Assembly (NCBI RefSeq): GCF_029625335.1
Contig: NZ_CP121111.1
Location: 1,860,001-1,924,000 of the forward strand
Length of the DNA stretch: 64,000 nucleotides
Reading direction: 5' to 3'
DNA from: Flavobacterium nitratireducens
GTDB taxonomy: Bacteria; Bacteroidota; Bacteroidia; Flavobacteriales; Flavobacteriaceae
Part shown: positions 28,688-38,750 of the stretch, in pieces
Layout of the letters: every line of letters begins with the position of its first letter
How positions within the stretch are numbered: position 1 is the first letter of the stretch
Notes under the pieces: model-generated
Databases searched by the model: none
Told to the model about the DNA's origin: nothing
Seen by the model: the letters and a program-made list of their open reading frames with translations, nothing else
Made by a program: the position numbers and the translations under genes

Positions 28688-29629
28688 ATGATAAAAAAAA
28701 TTTCAATAGGGCTATTAGTTCTAGCGCTTTCAACCTCTTGTGTTTCTAAAAAAATATATACCGACTTAGAAAACAAGTACAATGATCTTAAAAAAGAAAA
28801 CGGTAACTTATCCGATGAAAACGAGTCTTTGCTAAAAGCGAAAAACCAATTGGAATTAGATCGTGATGCTTTAAAAAATGAATTAAGCAAAATCAAATCA
28901 GAACGTGACAAACTAACTGCCGATCAAAATGCATTAAATGAAAAAATTGCTCGCCTTCAAGAATCCTACAATGCTTTAGAGAAAAACAGCAATGATGCTT
29001 TGCAATCTAACATGAAAAAGAATCGCGACTTATTAGCCGAATTAGAAGCCAAACAAAAAGCATTATCGATCGAACAGGAACGTTTAAGCAAAAGTGCGCA
29101 ACGTTTAAATGAATTAGAGGATATGATTGCCGCCAAAGAAGCAGCAATGCGAAAATTAAAAGAAACCTTATCTAAAGCTTTAAATGGTTTTGAAGGCAAA
29201 GGTTTGACAGTAGAACAAAAAAACGGAAAAGTATATGTTTCTATGGAAAACAAACTACTTTTCAACTCAGGAAGCTGGGCGGTGAGTTCTGAAGGTAAAA
29301 AAGCAGTAGTAGAACTTGGAAAGGTATTAGGTGAAAACCCAGATATTGCCGTGCTTATTGAAGGTCACACCGACAATGATCCTTACGGAGGTTCAGGACC
29401 AATTGCGGACAACTGGGATTTATCAACTAAAAGAGCCACTGCTATTGTAGCTATATTAAGCGAAAACAAAGCCATCAACAAAAAGAATCTGACTGCTGCC
29501 GGTCGTGGAGAGTTTTCACCATTAGCCACGAATGAAACTGCTGAAGGAAAAGCGAAAAACCGCAGAATCGAAATTATTCTAACACCAAAACTAGATGAAA
29601 TTGCCGAAATGTTGAACGAAATCAACTAA
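28688..29629 (+). CDS. OmpA-family peptidoglycan-binding lipoprotein with coiled coil
   Basis: The 313-residue protein has a lipoprotein signal (LLVLALSTSCVSKK). A long coiled coil (about residues 25-160, rich in Glu/Lys/Leu heptads) follows. The C-terminus is an OmpA domain (LLFNSGSWAV, IEGHTDNDPYGG, NWDLSTKRATAIV, AAGRGEFSPL, KNRRIEIIL) with the Asp and Arg that bind diaminopimelate. It probably tethers the outer membrane to peptidoglycan. A strong terminator follows. Confidence 0.9.
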   Translation: MIKKISIGLLVLALSTSCVSKKIYTDLENKYNDLKKENGNLSDENESLLKAKNQLELDRDALKNELSKIKSERDKLTADQNALNEKIARLQESYNALEKNSNDALQSNMKKNRDLLAELEAKQKALSIEQERLSKSAQRLNELEDMIAAKEAAMRKLKETLSKALNGFEGKGLTVEQKNGKVYVSMENKLLFNSGSWAVSSEGKKAVVELGKVLGENPDIAVLIEGHTDNDPYGGSGPIADNWDLSTKRATAIVAILSENKAINKKNLTAAGRGEFSPLATNETAEGKAKNRRIEIILTPKLDEIAEMLNEIN

Positions 29630-29648
29630 AACGCATTAAATAAAAGTT

Positions 29649-29682
29649 AAAAAGCTTCGAAGAACACCTTCGAAGCTTTTTT
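29649..29682 (+). terminator. Terminator after the OmpA lipoprotein gene
   Basis: A perfect 14-bp stem around AACAC (29649-29662 with 29668-29681) ends in a T6 run. Confidence 0.85.
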
Positions 29683-29742
29683 GATTAAAGTTCTTCCTTA
29701 AATCCTTTGTAACTTTATCTTTTAAATTTTATAAATTCTAAA

Positions 29743-30780
29743 ATGAAATACACTACACTACCCAATACTGACATAAAAGTGAGCAAAATATGCCTTGGCA
29801 CAATGACTTTTGGCGAACAAAACTCGGAAGCAGAGGGCCATGCCCAAATGGATTATGCTGTGGCAAACGGTGTCAACTTTTTTGATACAGCCGAAATGTA
29901 TTCCGTTCCAGCCCGTCAAGAAACCTATGGAAGTACCGAGAAAATCTTGGGAAGCTGGTTTAAAAAAACTGGTAAAAGAGACGAAATTGTTTTGGCTACC
30001 AAAATTGCAGGACCGAATCCGAATTTCACTTATATGCGTGAAAAAAACGACTTTTCTCCTGCCAGCATTAAATTTGCTTTAGACCATAGTTTGCAACGTT
30101 TACAAACCGATTATATCGATTTGTACCAACTCCACTGGCCAGAACGCAAAACCAATTTCTTTGGAAAAAGAGGTTTTGAAAGTCAGGAAGACGGCTGGGA
30201 AGACAACATTCAAGAAGTTTTAGAAACCTTAGAAAGTTTTATCAAAGCAGGTAAAATCAAACACATCGGGCTTTCAAATGAAACGCCTTGGGGGATTATG
30301 CGTTTTCTGAACGAGAGTAAATACAACCATTTACCTAAAATTAGTACGATACAAAATCCTTATTCATTACTAAATCGTCAGTTTGAAGTGGGTTCTGCCG
30401 AAATTTGTATGCGTGAAAACGTGGGGCTATTTGCGTATTCTCCACTTGCTTTTGGTGTGCTTTCAGGGAAATTCTTAACAGGCGAAAGTCACCCAAATGC
30501 ACGTATCAAATTGTTTCCTCAATTTTCAAGATACAATAGTGCTCAATGCAACGAAGCAACGCAACGCTATAGTGAAATTGCTAAAAAACACGGAATTTCT
30601 TTGGCACAAATGGCTTTGGCTTTTGTAAACCAACAGGCTTTTGTAACCAGTAATATTATTGGAGCGACTACTTTGGAACAATTAAAGGAAAACATTGGTT
30701 CCATTGATCTTGTTTTATCCGACGAAATTATCGCAGAAATCAATGCAGTTCACGCTGTAATTCCTGATCCTGCACCATAA
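29743..30780 (+). CDS. Tas-like NADP(H)-dependent aldo/keto reductase
   Basis: The 345-residue protein has the AKR tetrad and signature: the catalytic Asp and Tyr in FFDTAEMYSVP, Lys in LATKIAGP, His in YQLHWPE, the GLSNETPWGIMRFL barrel strand and the IQNPYSLLNR segment. Length and N-terminus (YTTLPNTDIKVSKICLGTMTFGE) match the Tas/YajO group. It reduces carbonyls in the cytoplasm; the substrate is unknown. It stands alone. Confidence 0.92.
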   Translation: MKYTTLPNTDIKVSKICLGTMTFGEQNSEAEGHAQMDYAVANGVNFFDTAEMYSVPARQETYGSTEKILGSWFKKTGKRDEIVLATKIAGPNPNFTYMREKNDFSPASIKFALDHSLQRLQTDYIDLYQLHWPERKTNFFGKRGFESQEDGWEDNIQEVLETLESFIKAGKIKHIGLSNETPWGIMRFLNESKYNHLPKISTIQNPYSLLNRQFEVGSAEICMRENVGLFAYSPLAFGVLSGKFLTGESHPNARIKLFPQFSRYNSAQCNEATQRYSEIAKKHGISLAQMALAFVNQQAFVTSNIIGATTLEQLKENIGSIDLVLSDEIIAEINAVHAVIPDPAP

Positions 30781-30787
30781 TTATTAA

Positions 30788-30830
30788 ACCGCAAAGTTTA
30801 TTTAAGTTTTTCGCAAAGAACACTAAGATA
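30788..30830. repeat. CGCAAAG-family repeat
   Basis: ACCGCAAAG at 30788 and a second CGCAAAG at ~30822 belong to the family seen at 7953, 45976 and 59976. Confidence 0.5.
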
Positions 30831-30840
30831 AATTTTAAAT

Positions 30841-30896
30841 AAACCATTAAGAAGTTAAGCTTCATTAAGTTAAACCTTAACTTCTTAATGGTTTTT
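30841..30896. terminator. ACCATTAAG-family hairpin between convergent genes
   Basis: Perfect 19-bp arms (30841-30859 with 30876-30894) end in a T6 run. The sequence is the same type as at 17444, with AAACCATTAAGAAGTTAAG. Confidence 0.8.
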
Positions 30897-30936
30897 TATC
30901 AATAAGACTTTCAACTTTAACTCCTTAGTGTTTAAA

Positions 30937-32898
30937 CTAAAATTCAAATTCATCATTCATTTTCAAAGAATCTACCACCGTAGTATCTTTCACTTTAATA
31001 CGAAGTAGCGATTTAGCAGGTCCAGACAAAACGGTTTGCTGCGTTTTGTAGATAGTATCATCCACGGTAAGCAATCCGCGTTTAATCATCAGATTGGTTA
31101 AAAAAGAAACCTGATTCATCGCCGAATCTTTCAGATTTCCTTCGTCATTAAACAAATACATGAATTTCTTGGGACTTGGAATCACTCTTGCTAAGAACAA
31201 ACATTCGTTAAAAGTCAAATCGGCTGGTGTTTTCTGGAAATAATACTGCGCTGCTTCGCCTATTCCATACACATTTGGTCCCCATTCGATAATATTGAAA
31301 TAGACTTCCAGCATGCGTTCTTTGCTAACAATTCGGTTGTTTTCCAAGATGTAAACCAATAGAATTTCTTCTAATTTTCGAGACAAAGTTTTCTCTCTTG
31401 TCAGAAAAACATTCTTGATTAATTGCATGCTAATAGTACTCGCTCCACGAGAAAACTTCTTCGTTCGAATGTTTTTTACAATAGACTGCTTAAAAGCCTC
31501 ATTGATAAAACCATGATGATTAAAGAAAGAAGGATCTTCGGTTGTCAATACACATTTTTGTAAATAGGGCGAAATCTGATCGAGTGGTGTATAATTCACA
31601 TTGGCAGCACCCACTAAAACAGGACGCTGCAATACTCCGTTGATAATAGCACGGTAAATAAATTCGCCATTCAATTTATTCAAATTGGCTTCACCATACT
31701 TTGTAATTCTAAGATTTTCTTTTCTTAGATTACTATTGAAAACCAAGGCATTGGGTTTGTTTTTATTGTACTCAAAATCTAAGTTATAATCAAAAGTTCC
31801 TTCGGCTTCCATTCCTTGAAAATGCGTAAACAAACCATCAGGAAGCGATGTGATAAAATCTTGTGCTTTTGTTTTTGGGATATTGATTTTGAGTTTATAA
31901 ATGGTATCTTCTTCCGTTTCATAAGCCAAATACGGATGGAATTTCACCTTATTAAATTGCACTGTCGAATTACTATCCACTGAAATAAAATCGGAACCTA
32001 AAAGGAATCGGTAATCAAAACGAGCATTCTTAATCAGCACATCTTTTTTAGCAATTTTAGCATGATTGATTTTCAAATTAGCAATCGAGGCAAAACCATC
32101 AATGTGGAGTTCCCCCATGCTTTTATCAATATTGTCAACATTTAAACGAATGGAATCAAAACTAGAAATGAGATTATAGCGTTCATCAAAATAAGGCACT
32201 TTGATTGCTCCAGTATCTATATTAAATAATCGAATATCGGCACGTTTGTTTCTTGGATCAGCAAAACCTTTTATTTTCCAGCGCTGTGCAAAAGTGTTCG
32301 TTTTAACCTGAATAGAAGTTTCTAATTCTTTATTAGACAACACTAATTTCTGAATATCAATTCTGGCTTTTTTACCGTTATCATCCAGTTTAAAGCTTAA
32401 GTTCTCGACATTCATATCCGTTGGAATGAGATTCAATACTCTAGAAATAATTCGGTAAGCAAAAGCCGCATAATCTCTTTTATCCGTTGATTTTTCTTCG
32501 TCTTTATCTCTTTTTAAAAAGGCTTCAAAATTCTTGACTTTTCCTTTTTTGGTCAATTGGATATAACCCTTACTAATTTCCAAAGTTCCTAATTGAACAT
32601 CTCCAACCAATAATTTCCATAGATTAACCGAAGTTTTGATTTTATGAATCGAAAAAAGAGTATCCGCATGATTGGGAACCAAAGTCACATCGGTAAAATG
32701 AACTCCGGATAGTCCATCAAAACCCGCTTCTTTAACCAAAAATTGACTCTCATAATCGACTTCCATTTTATGAGCTGTTTTGGCTATAATTTGTTGCAAA
32801 AGCGCTTCTCTAAAACTAAAAATCCCAATAGCAGCCAACGCGATTATGACAAACACTATTTTAAAACCTAAGACTATTTTTTGTTTACGGCTTCTCAT
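30937..32898 (-). CDS. GT51 monofunctional transglycosylase with AsmA-like N-terminal region
   Basis: The 653-residue protein has one N-terminal TM helix, about 400 residues of beta-rich sequence resembling AsmA/DUF3971-like repeats, then a GT51 glycosyltransferase domain. The GT51 motifs are TTEDPSFFNHHGF (catalytic Glu), RGASTISMQLIKN, and VYFNIIEWGPNVYGIGEAA. There is no transpeptidase domain, so it polymerises lipid II glycan chains without cross-linking them. The long N-terminal extension is unusual compared with ~240-residue MtgA. Confidence 0.88.
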   Translation of the reverse strand: MRSRKQKIVLGFKIVFVIIALAAIGIFSFREALLQQIIAKTAHKMEVDYESQFLVKEAGFDGLSGVHFTDVTLVPNHADTLFSIHKIKTSVNLWKLLVGDVQLGTLEISKGYIQLTKKGKVKNFEAFLKRDKDEEKSTDKRDYAAFAYRIISRVLNLIPTDMNVENLSFKLDDNGKKARIDIQKLVLSNKELETSIQVKTNTFAQRWKIKGFADPRNKRADIRLFNIDTGAIKVPYFDERYNLISSFDSIRLNVDNIDKSMGELHIDGFASIANLKINHAKIAKKDVLIKNARFDYRFLLGSDFISVDSNSTVQFNKVKFHPYLAYETEEDTIYKLKINIPKTKAQDFITSLPDGLFTHFQGMEAEGTFDYNLDFEYNKNKPNALVFNSNLRKENLRITKYGEANLNKLNGEFIYRAIINGVLQRPVLVGAANVNYTPLDQISPYLQKCVLTTEDPSFFNHHGFINEAFKQSIVKNIRTKKFSRGASTISMQLIKNVFLTREKTLSRKLEEILLVYILENNRIVSKERMLEVYFNIIEWGPNVYGIGEAAQYYFQKTPADLTFNECLFLARVIPSPKKFMYLFNDEGNLKDSAMNQVSFLTNLMIKRGLLTVDDTIYKTQQTVLSGPAKSLLRIKVKDTTVVDSLKMNDEFEF

Positions 32899-33116
32899 TA
32901 TTACAGAAAGATTTTTTGGAAAAAAGCTAAAATAGTAACTTTTTCACTTTTATCAGGAATCTTAACTTAAAGTTTAAAAAATGATAAATGGCAATCTGTT
33001 ATTTGGAGGAAATAATCATTTGAATTTTCGCCTAAGTCCAACACAATGCATTGAAATATAGCTAATTTCAAAAAAATATCGTAACTTAGAGGTAACTAAC
33101 CCAAACTTATAAAATC

Positions 33117-33488
33117 ATGAAAAAATCAATTTTACATACACTAGGCTTAACAACAATAGCAGCGCTTATCTTGTTTTCGTGCCATGAAAAAAGAAATGAA
33201 TTAGTGGATTCCTGGAAAATAACCAACGTAGAAGCTAAAACAACCCTTTCAGATTCTATTAAAAATGAAATCTTAACTAAAGGGACACTAACTTTTACGA
33301 AAGACGGCCATGTAGACGGTTTTTTAGAAGGCGAAATCAATAATGGAACTTTTGCCTTAACCAAAAAAGGAAAAAACCTGACCATTAAAGATGAAACAGG
33401 CACTCCCTATCCTTATGACTGCATGATTACAGATGACCAAATAGTTCTAGAAAATGAGGATATGAAAATAACGCTTGTTAAAAAATAG
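33117..33488 (+). CDS. Lipocalin-like small lipoprotein
   Basis: The 123-residue protein has a lipoprotein signal (ALILFSCHEK). The rest fits a small beta-barrel: WKITNVEAKT, KGTLTFTKDGHVDG, NGTFALTKKGKNLTIKD, ENEDMKITLVKK. The strand pattern resembles flavobacterial lipocalin-like lipoproteins of unknown ligand. It has no operon partner; 85 bp separate it from the SDR gene. Confidence 0.65.
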   Translation: MKKSILHTLGLTTIAALILFSCHEKRNELVDSWKITNVEAKTTLSDSIKNEILTKGTLTFTKDGHVDGFLEGEINNGTFALTKKGKNLTIKDETGTPYPYDCMITDDQIVLENEDMKITLVKK

Positions 33489-33573
33489 AAGAAATAAAAT
33501 CTGCAACCTAAAAAAAGAATCCTTTGCAACTCAAAAAAAACCAAATATTAATGAGAAATTTGTATTCTGAAAA

Positions 33574-34410
33574 ATGAAGAGCAAAATGACACAAATTAGC
33601 ATTTTAGGTTGTGGATGGTTAGGACTTCCTTTGGCGAAAGCCTTATTAGAAAAAGGCTATTCAGTAAAAGGTTCCACTACTACTATCGATAAAAAAGAAT
33701 TACTAGAAAATGCTGGTATAACGCATTATCCCATTGCGTTGGAAGTCGAAAATTTCTCACCTCCAGTTGATGCCTTTTTGGACAGAAGTCAAACATTGAT
33801 CATTGCTATTCCTCCCAAATTAAGAGGAAAAAACAAAGATTATTCGGATGCTCCAAACACTTCCTTTGTTCAAAAAATTAAAAATCTAGTGCCATTTATC
33901 GAAAAAACTTCGGTAGCAAATGTACTCTTCATCAGTTCGACAGCAGTGTATGGCGAAGGCAATGAAACAATTGACGAAAACGCCGTTCCCAATCCTGTAA
34001 CGGAAAGCGGAAAACAATTATTGGAAATTGAACAACTATTACTTTCTAATACCCATTTTAAAACTACTATTTTGCGTTTTGGAGGTTTAATAGGTCCCGA
34101 TAGAAATCCCGCTCGATTCCTAGCAGGAAAAGAAAATGTTCCTAATCCCGATGCGCCTGTCAATTTGATTCATTTGGAAGATTGTATTGGCATTATCCAT
34201 AAAATTATAACTACTGATTGCTGGAATACAACGTTGAACGCGGCATCTCCTTTTCACCCAAGCCGAAAAGTCTATTACACACAAAAAGCCCTAGACGAAA
34301 ACTTAGTACCGCCCTCTTTTAATGAGGACGCCCCATCGGTAGGGAAAACAATTTCATCAGAACATCTCATAAGAGTTTTAAATTACACCTTCAAAAAACC
34401 TCAATTATAG
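33574..34410 (+). CDS. SDR-family NAD-dependent epimerase/reductase (YeeZ-like)
   Basis: The 278-residue protein has an N-terminal nucleotide-binding ISILGCGWLGLPLAKAL and a VLFISSTAVYGEGN strand. It lacks the classical YxxxK catalytic pair in its usual spacing, as in YeeZ-like atypical SDRs. A second ATG at 33586 (MTQISIL) is an equally plausible start. Its stop overlaps the GTG of the next gene by one base, so the two are an operon. Confidence 0.83.
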   Translation: MKSKMTQISILGCGWLGLPLAKALLEKGYSVKGSTTTIDKKELLENAGITHYPIALEVENFSPPVDAFLDRSQTLIIAIPPKLRGKNKDYSDAPNTSFVQKIKNLVPFIEKTSVANVLFISSTAVYGEGNETIDENAVPNPVTESGKQLLEIEQLLLSNTHFKTTILRFGGLIGPDRNPARFLAGKENVPNPDAPVNLIHLEDCIGIIHKIITTDCWNTTLNAASPFHPSRKVYYTQKALDENLVPPSFNEDAPSVGKTISSEHLIRVLNYTFKKPQL

Positions 34411-35354
34411 TGATTACTAAAGTTAAAAATGCTGTTTCAACTCGTGTAAACGCTATAGAACTTCCTATGTTAGCCCTTATTTGGGTAGGATTCTTTTGGG
34501 GAACTACTTGGATTGCATCCAAGGAAGGAGTGCGTTACATACCCGGAATTCAAATGGCTGCCATCCGACAATTTATAGCCGGTTTGTTGTACATACTCTA
34601 TTTAATTTTTACGAAATCTCCTTGGCCAAAAGGAAAACAATGGAAAACCATCGTAATTCTAGCCATTCTTAATTTTACGATGAGTAACGGATTGAGTACC
34701 GCAGGCGTTAAATACATCAGTAGTGGTTTAGGAGCCATAATTGCCGCTATCTTTCCCATTTGGATTGTAATTATATCGTATTTTAGAGGAGAAAAAATTG
34801 CTAAACTAGCCGTAACAGGTGTATTCGTTTGTTTTGGTGGTGTTTGTGTTATTTTTTACGAATACCTAGCCGATTTCCTAAGACCTGATTTTCAATTGGG
34901 AATTTTTCTTTCGGTAGTAGCTACCATAACCTGGGCTTTTGGTACATTGTACACTAAGAAAAAAGCCGCCTCTTATAATCCCTATTTCAGTATTGGGTTT
35001 CAAATGTTTATTTCGAGTATTCTACTATTTGCTTATAACGGTGCTACAGGAATTTCAGTCAATTTAAACGAAATCCCTTTAAACACTTGGCTGGCAATAG
35101 CCTATCTAGTTATTGTAGGTTCACTAATCACTTTTACGGTTTTCATTTATTCTTTGCAACATCTTCCACCAGAGATGAGCAGTCTTTATGCCTACATGAA
35201 TCCTGTGGTTGCGGTACTTTTAGGTTCGATAATTTTTGGCGAAACATTGAGTATTTCGATAGCTATTGGAGGAATTGTAACCTTATTTGGTTTGTATTTA
35301 GTGAACAAATCTTTACGTAAAAGCAAAAAGAAGACCAACATTTTAATCAAATAA
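34410..35354 (+). CDS. EamA/DMT-family transporter
   Basis: The 314-residue protein has ten predicted TM helices in two EamA repeats (WVGFFWGTTWIASKEG in the first, ATITWAFGTLYTKKKAAS in the second). The GTG start overlaps the upstream stop (TAGTG), which supports translational coupling with the SDR gene. The substrate is unknown. This copy is intact, unlike the one at 9730. Confidence 0.9.
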   Translation: MITKVKNAVSTRVNAIELPMLALIWVGFFWGTTWIASKEGVRYIPGIQMAAIRQFIAGLLYILYLIFTKSPWPKGKQWKTIVILAILNFTMSNGLSTAGVKYISSGLGAIIAAIFPIWIVIISYFRGEKIAKLAVTGVFVCFGGVCVIFYEYLADFLRPDFQLGIFLSVVATITWAFGTLYTKKKAASYNPYFSIGFQMFISSILLFAYNGATGISVNLNEIPLNTWLAIAYLVIVGSLITFTVFIYSLQHLPPEMSSLYAYMNPVVAVLLGSIIFGETLSISIAIGGIVTLFGLYLVNKSLRKSKKKTNILIK

Positions 35355-35382
35355 AGCTTCCTGATTTCCAACACAGTTTTTG

Positions 35383-35390
35383 TACTTTTG
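35383..35390 (+). promoter_or_regulatory. -7 box (TACTTTTG) for the SCO gene
   Basis: TACTTTTG fits TAnnTTTG, with a CTG 19 bp upstream as a near-match to the -33 TTG. It lies 13 bp before the ATG at 35404 and rules out the frame start at 35380. Confidence 0.55.
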
Positions 35391-35403
35391 CAAAAAAAAT
35401 TTC

Positions 35404-36081
35404 ATGAAATCTGCATTATACAAATACCGAATATTCATTGGTATCTTTATTGTTTTTTCGGCTATTACACTTACTCTTTTTTACAATGCTTTAAAACCGC
35501 AAAAAACACTTCCTATCTACAATCCAGCCGATGTCAATCCGGAATTAGTAGATAGCACCATACAGTATGTGAGCAAATACCATACAATAGCTGATTTTTC
35601 ATTTACCAATCAAAACGGAAAAACCATCACCCAAAAAGATTATGAAGGTAAAATTTATGTTGCCGATTTTTTCTTTACAACCTGTGGTACCATTTGCCCA
35701 AAAATGACTTCCAATCTGGAAGAAGTTCAAAAAGCCATTATTAATAATCCGAAAGTAATGCTGCTTTCGCATACCGTTTTCCCAGAAGTAGACACAGTAG
35801 AAGCTTTGAAAGCCTATGCTATAAAACATGGTGTTGTTGATAGTAAATGGAACTTGGTTACCGGCGATAAAAAAGAAATTTATGCCATGGCAAGAAAATC
35901 CTATCTGGCGGTAAAATTGGGCAAACCAAGCGAATTGTACGATATGGTTCACACCGAAAACTTTGTGCTTGTAGATGCTAAAAGAAGAGTTCGTGGTTTT
36001 TATGACGGTACTACAAAAGAAGACATTCAAAAACTTATTGAAGATATTAATTTTCTAAGTAACGAAAAGCAGTCCGAATAA
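35404..36081 (+). CDS. SCO1/SenC-family protein
   Basis: SCO proteins deliver copper or reduce thiols during cytochrome oxidase CuA assembly. The 225-residue protein has an N-terminal TM anchor (FIGIFIVFSAITLTLFY), a thioredoxin fold with the CxxxC metal motif in TTCGTICPKM, and the distal His in MVHTENFVLVD. I chose ATG 35404 (MKSALYKYR) because the -7 box lies inside the longer frame. It stands alone before feoA. Confidence 0.92.
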   Translation: MKSALYKYRIFIGIFIVFSAITLTLFYNALKPQKTLPIYNPADVNPELVDSTIQYVSKYHTIADFSFTNQNGKTITQKDYEGKIYVADFFFTTCGTICPKMTSNLEEVQKAIINNPKVMLLSHTVFPEVDTVEALKAYAIKHGVVDSKWNLVTGDKKEIYAMARKSYLAVKLGKPSELYDMVHTENFVLVDAKRRVRGFYDGTTKEDIQKLIEDINFLSNEKQSE

Positions 36082-36179
36082 TCGTATTGCCATCAAAAAA
36101 ACAGCATTTTATAGCGATAATTTGAATCCAATTAAATCACAAAACTGACAATTATCATTCGAGTTAGCAATATAATATG

Positions 36180-36187
36180 TATTTTTG
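36180..36187 (+). promoter_or_regulatory. -7 box (TATTTTTG) for the feo operon
   Basis: TATTTTTG fits TAnnTTTG, 26 bp upstream of feoA; a TTC triplet sits 19 bp upstream. Confidence 0.5.
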
Positions 36188-36213
36188 CAGTCTTAATTCA
36201 ATCTAAATAAGCC

Positions 36214-36453
36214 TTGCGTACCACTATACATTCCTTAAAGAAAAGTCAAAAAGCCATTATCAAAGATTTTGATATTGACATTATCCCTTTAAAGTTACTT
36301 GAAATGGGTTGCTTACCGGGAAATACTGTCGAATTACTTCAGATTGCCCCTTTTGGTGATCCTTTGTATTTAGATGTCAACGGTTCACACGTGGCCATTA
36401 GAGTGGAAACAGCCAAAGAAATTGAAGTTGAACTTATCAATACTACGCTTTAA
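36214..36453 (+). CDS. feoA: Ferrous iron transport protein A
   Basis: The 79-residue SH3-like FeoA domain ([38 protein letters not shown]) supports FeoB-mediated Fe(II) import on the cytoplasmic side. The start must be TTG at 36214, since an in-frame TAA lies two codons upstream and no earlier ATG fits. The stop overlaps the feoB ATG (TAATG). Confidence 0.9.
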   Translation: MRTTIHSLKKSQKAIIKDFDIDIIPLKLLEMGCLPGNTVELLQIAPFGDPLYLDVNGSHVAIRVETAKEIEVELINTTL

Positions 36454-38550
36454 TGATGCATCAAAATATTAACGTAGCATTAATTGGTAACCCTAACGTA
36501 GGTAAAACTTCGGTTTTTAACCAATTGACGGGTTTGAATCAACAAGTAGGAAACTACCCTGGAATTACTGTTGAAAAAAATTGGTTTTTGCAAATTAAAC
36601 CATAACATCAAAGCTAACATTCTGGATTTACCAGGAACCTACAGCCTCAACGCCAGTTCAATTGACGAGAATGTTGTAATTGAAATGCTACTAAACAAAA
36701 ACGATAAGTTATATCCTGATGTCGCCCTTGTAGTTACGGATGTGGAAAATTTGAAAAGAAACTTATTGCTTTTTACTCAAATAAAAGATCTTGAAATTCC
36801 AACCATTTTAGTGATTAACATGGCTGACCGTATGGAAAGCAAAGGGATTTCGCTAAACATTCCTTTCTTAGAAGAACAATTAAAAACTAAAATCGCCTTA
36901 ATTAGTTCGCGTAAAGGACAAGGAATTGAAGAATTAAAAGAATTAATTGTTAGCTACAAATCAATTACAACGGAGCCTTGTTTAAATGCATCGGTAATTG
37001 ACAAAGAATATTTTGCCAACTTACAAAAAGCCTTTCCGGATCAATTGTTATACAAACTTTGGTTAGTAATTACCCAAGATGTAAACTTTTTGAATTTAGA
37101 GCGAAAAGAAATCAAAAGTTCGTTTACTAAATCACATACCGAACTAAAGCGTTTACAACAAAAAGAGACCATAAAACGCTACCAATTTATCAATGAAGTC
37201 CTTAAAGAAGGATTAACGGTAGATAAAAGCATTGCTAAAGATTTCCGTTCCAAATTAGACCGCGTTTTAACCCATAAAATTTGGGGATACGTCATCTTTT
37301 TTGCTATTCTTTTCATTATTTTCCAATCGATTTTCAACTGGTCTTCGGTTCCTATGGATTTCATTGACAGCGCATTTGCTAGTTTAAGTACAATGGCTGC
37401 CGAAGAACTTCCTGCTGGTATTTTAACCGATTTAATTTCACAAGGAATTATACCTGGTATCGGTGGAATCCTGATTTTTATTCCGCAAATTGCCTTCTTA
37501 TTCCTTTTTATATCCATCCTGGAAGAAAGTGGCTATATGAGTCGTGTGGTTTTTATTATGGATAAAATTATGCGCCGTTTTGGATTATCCGGTAAAAGTG
37601 TCGTGCCTTTAATTTCTGGGACAGCCTGTGCTATTCCAGCGATTATGGCAACCCGAAATATCGAAAACTGGAAAGAACGTTTAATCACGATTCTGGTAAC
37701 CCCGTTTACCACCTGTTCGGCCCGATTACCCGTTTATGCTATTATTATAGCCTTAGTAATCCCAGACAATCGTGTTTTTGGTTTTTTAAACCTTCAAGGG
37801 CTTACACTAATGTTGTTGTATCTTTTAGGTTTTGGAATGGCAATATTATCGGCTTATATCCTTAACAAAGTAATGAAAGTAAGCGGTAAAACATTTTTTG
37901 TGGTCGAAATGCCTAATTACAAATTGCCTTTGTTTAAAAACGTAGCCATTAACGTAATCGAAAAAACCAAAGCATTTATCTCTGGTGCTGGAAAAATCAT
38001 TTTAGCTATTTCTATTATTCTATGGTTTTTAGCTTCTTACGGTCCTGGAGAAAAATTTAAAGATGCCGAAAAAATTATCAGTTCACAAACCGTAAACAAA
38101 ACGATTTCTGAAACCGAATTAAACAATAAAATTGCTGCTTACAAACTGGAGAACTCCTACATTGGCATTATGGGTAAAAGTATTGAACCCGTAATTGCAC
38201 CTTTAGGCTACGACTGGAAAATAGGAATTGCTATCATCAGTTCGTTTGCCGCCCGAGAAGTATTTGTGGGAACCTTAGCCACTATTTACAGTGTTGGCGG
38301 AACGGAGAATGAAACCACCATAAAAAACAAAATGCAATCTGAAGTACATCCAGTTACGGGAGCAAAAATCTTTAATTTCGCCTCTGGAATTTCATTATTG
38401 TTATTCTATGCCTTTGCGATGCAATGTGCAAGTACGCTTGCCATTACAAAAAAGGAAACCAACAATTGGAAATGGCCTTTAGGACAGCTTATTTTTATGA
38501 GTAGTTTTGCGTATCTTACTGCTTTGATTGCTTATCAACTATTAAAATAA
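36453..38550 (+). pseudogene. feoB: Ferrous iron transporter FeoB, frameshifted
   Basis: FeoB is a G-protein-coupled Fe(II) permease. Starting at 36453, the G1 P-loop reads [17 protein letters not shown]. The frame then breaks in the A7 run at 36574-36580, just after [10 protein letters not shown]. The second frame supplies G3 (LDLPGTYSL), G4-like (VINMADRM), and the gate/TM domains with CAIPAIMATRNI and EVFVGTLATIYSV. Removing one A, or restoring two, joins the parts; the family consensus VEKK favours two missing. A sequencing error is likely. Confidence 0.93.
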
Positions 38551-38555
38551 AATCG

Positions 38556-38684
38556 ATGTTTCAGGAAATCATTGCCTTTTTAATCCTTGGAATTGCTGTA
38601 GTATATCTTTTTAAAAAGTTCTTTTTAAAGAAAAAGAAAAAAGATAAAAACTGTGGTGGAGGCAGTGATTGTGGATGTAATTAA
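38556..38684 (+). CDS. FeoB-associated Cys-rich membrane protein
   Basis: The 42-residue protein has one TM helix (EIIAFLILGIAVVYLF), a run of lysines, and a Cys-rich tail (NCGGGSDCGCN). This is the FeoB-associated Cys-rich protein family seen beside feoB. It lies 5 bp after the feoB stop and completes the feoA-feoB operon, with a perfect terminator palindrome following. Confidence 0.85.
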   Translation: MFQEIIAFLILGIAVVYLFKKFFLKKKKKDKNCGGGSDCGCN

Positions 38685-38710
38685 ATTATTCTTTTCGAAG
38701 ATAATGAATT

Positions 38711-38741
38711 AAAATTACCGCAAATTTGCGGTAATTTTTTT
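38711..38741. terminator. Terminator palindrome after the feo operon
   Basis: A fully self-complementary 28-bp palindrome (38711-38738, centred on ACCGCAAATTTGCGGT) with A-rich and T-rich ends serves convergent feo and DtxR-family genes. Confidence 0.8.
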
Positions 38742-38750
38742 CTGCTATTT

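Noticed and set aside
35599..36030. 143-codon minus-strand ORF inside the SCO gene
   Set aside because: It is the antisense shadow of an intact SCO protein with all its motifs.
36453..38550. Programmed ribosomal frameshifting in feoB
   Set aside because: The run is a plain A7 with no obvious stimulatory structure, and similar A/T-run breaks occur in many unrelated genes here.
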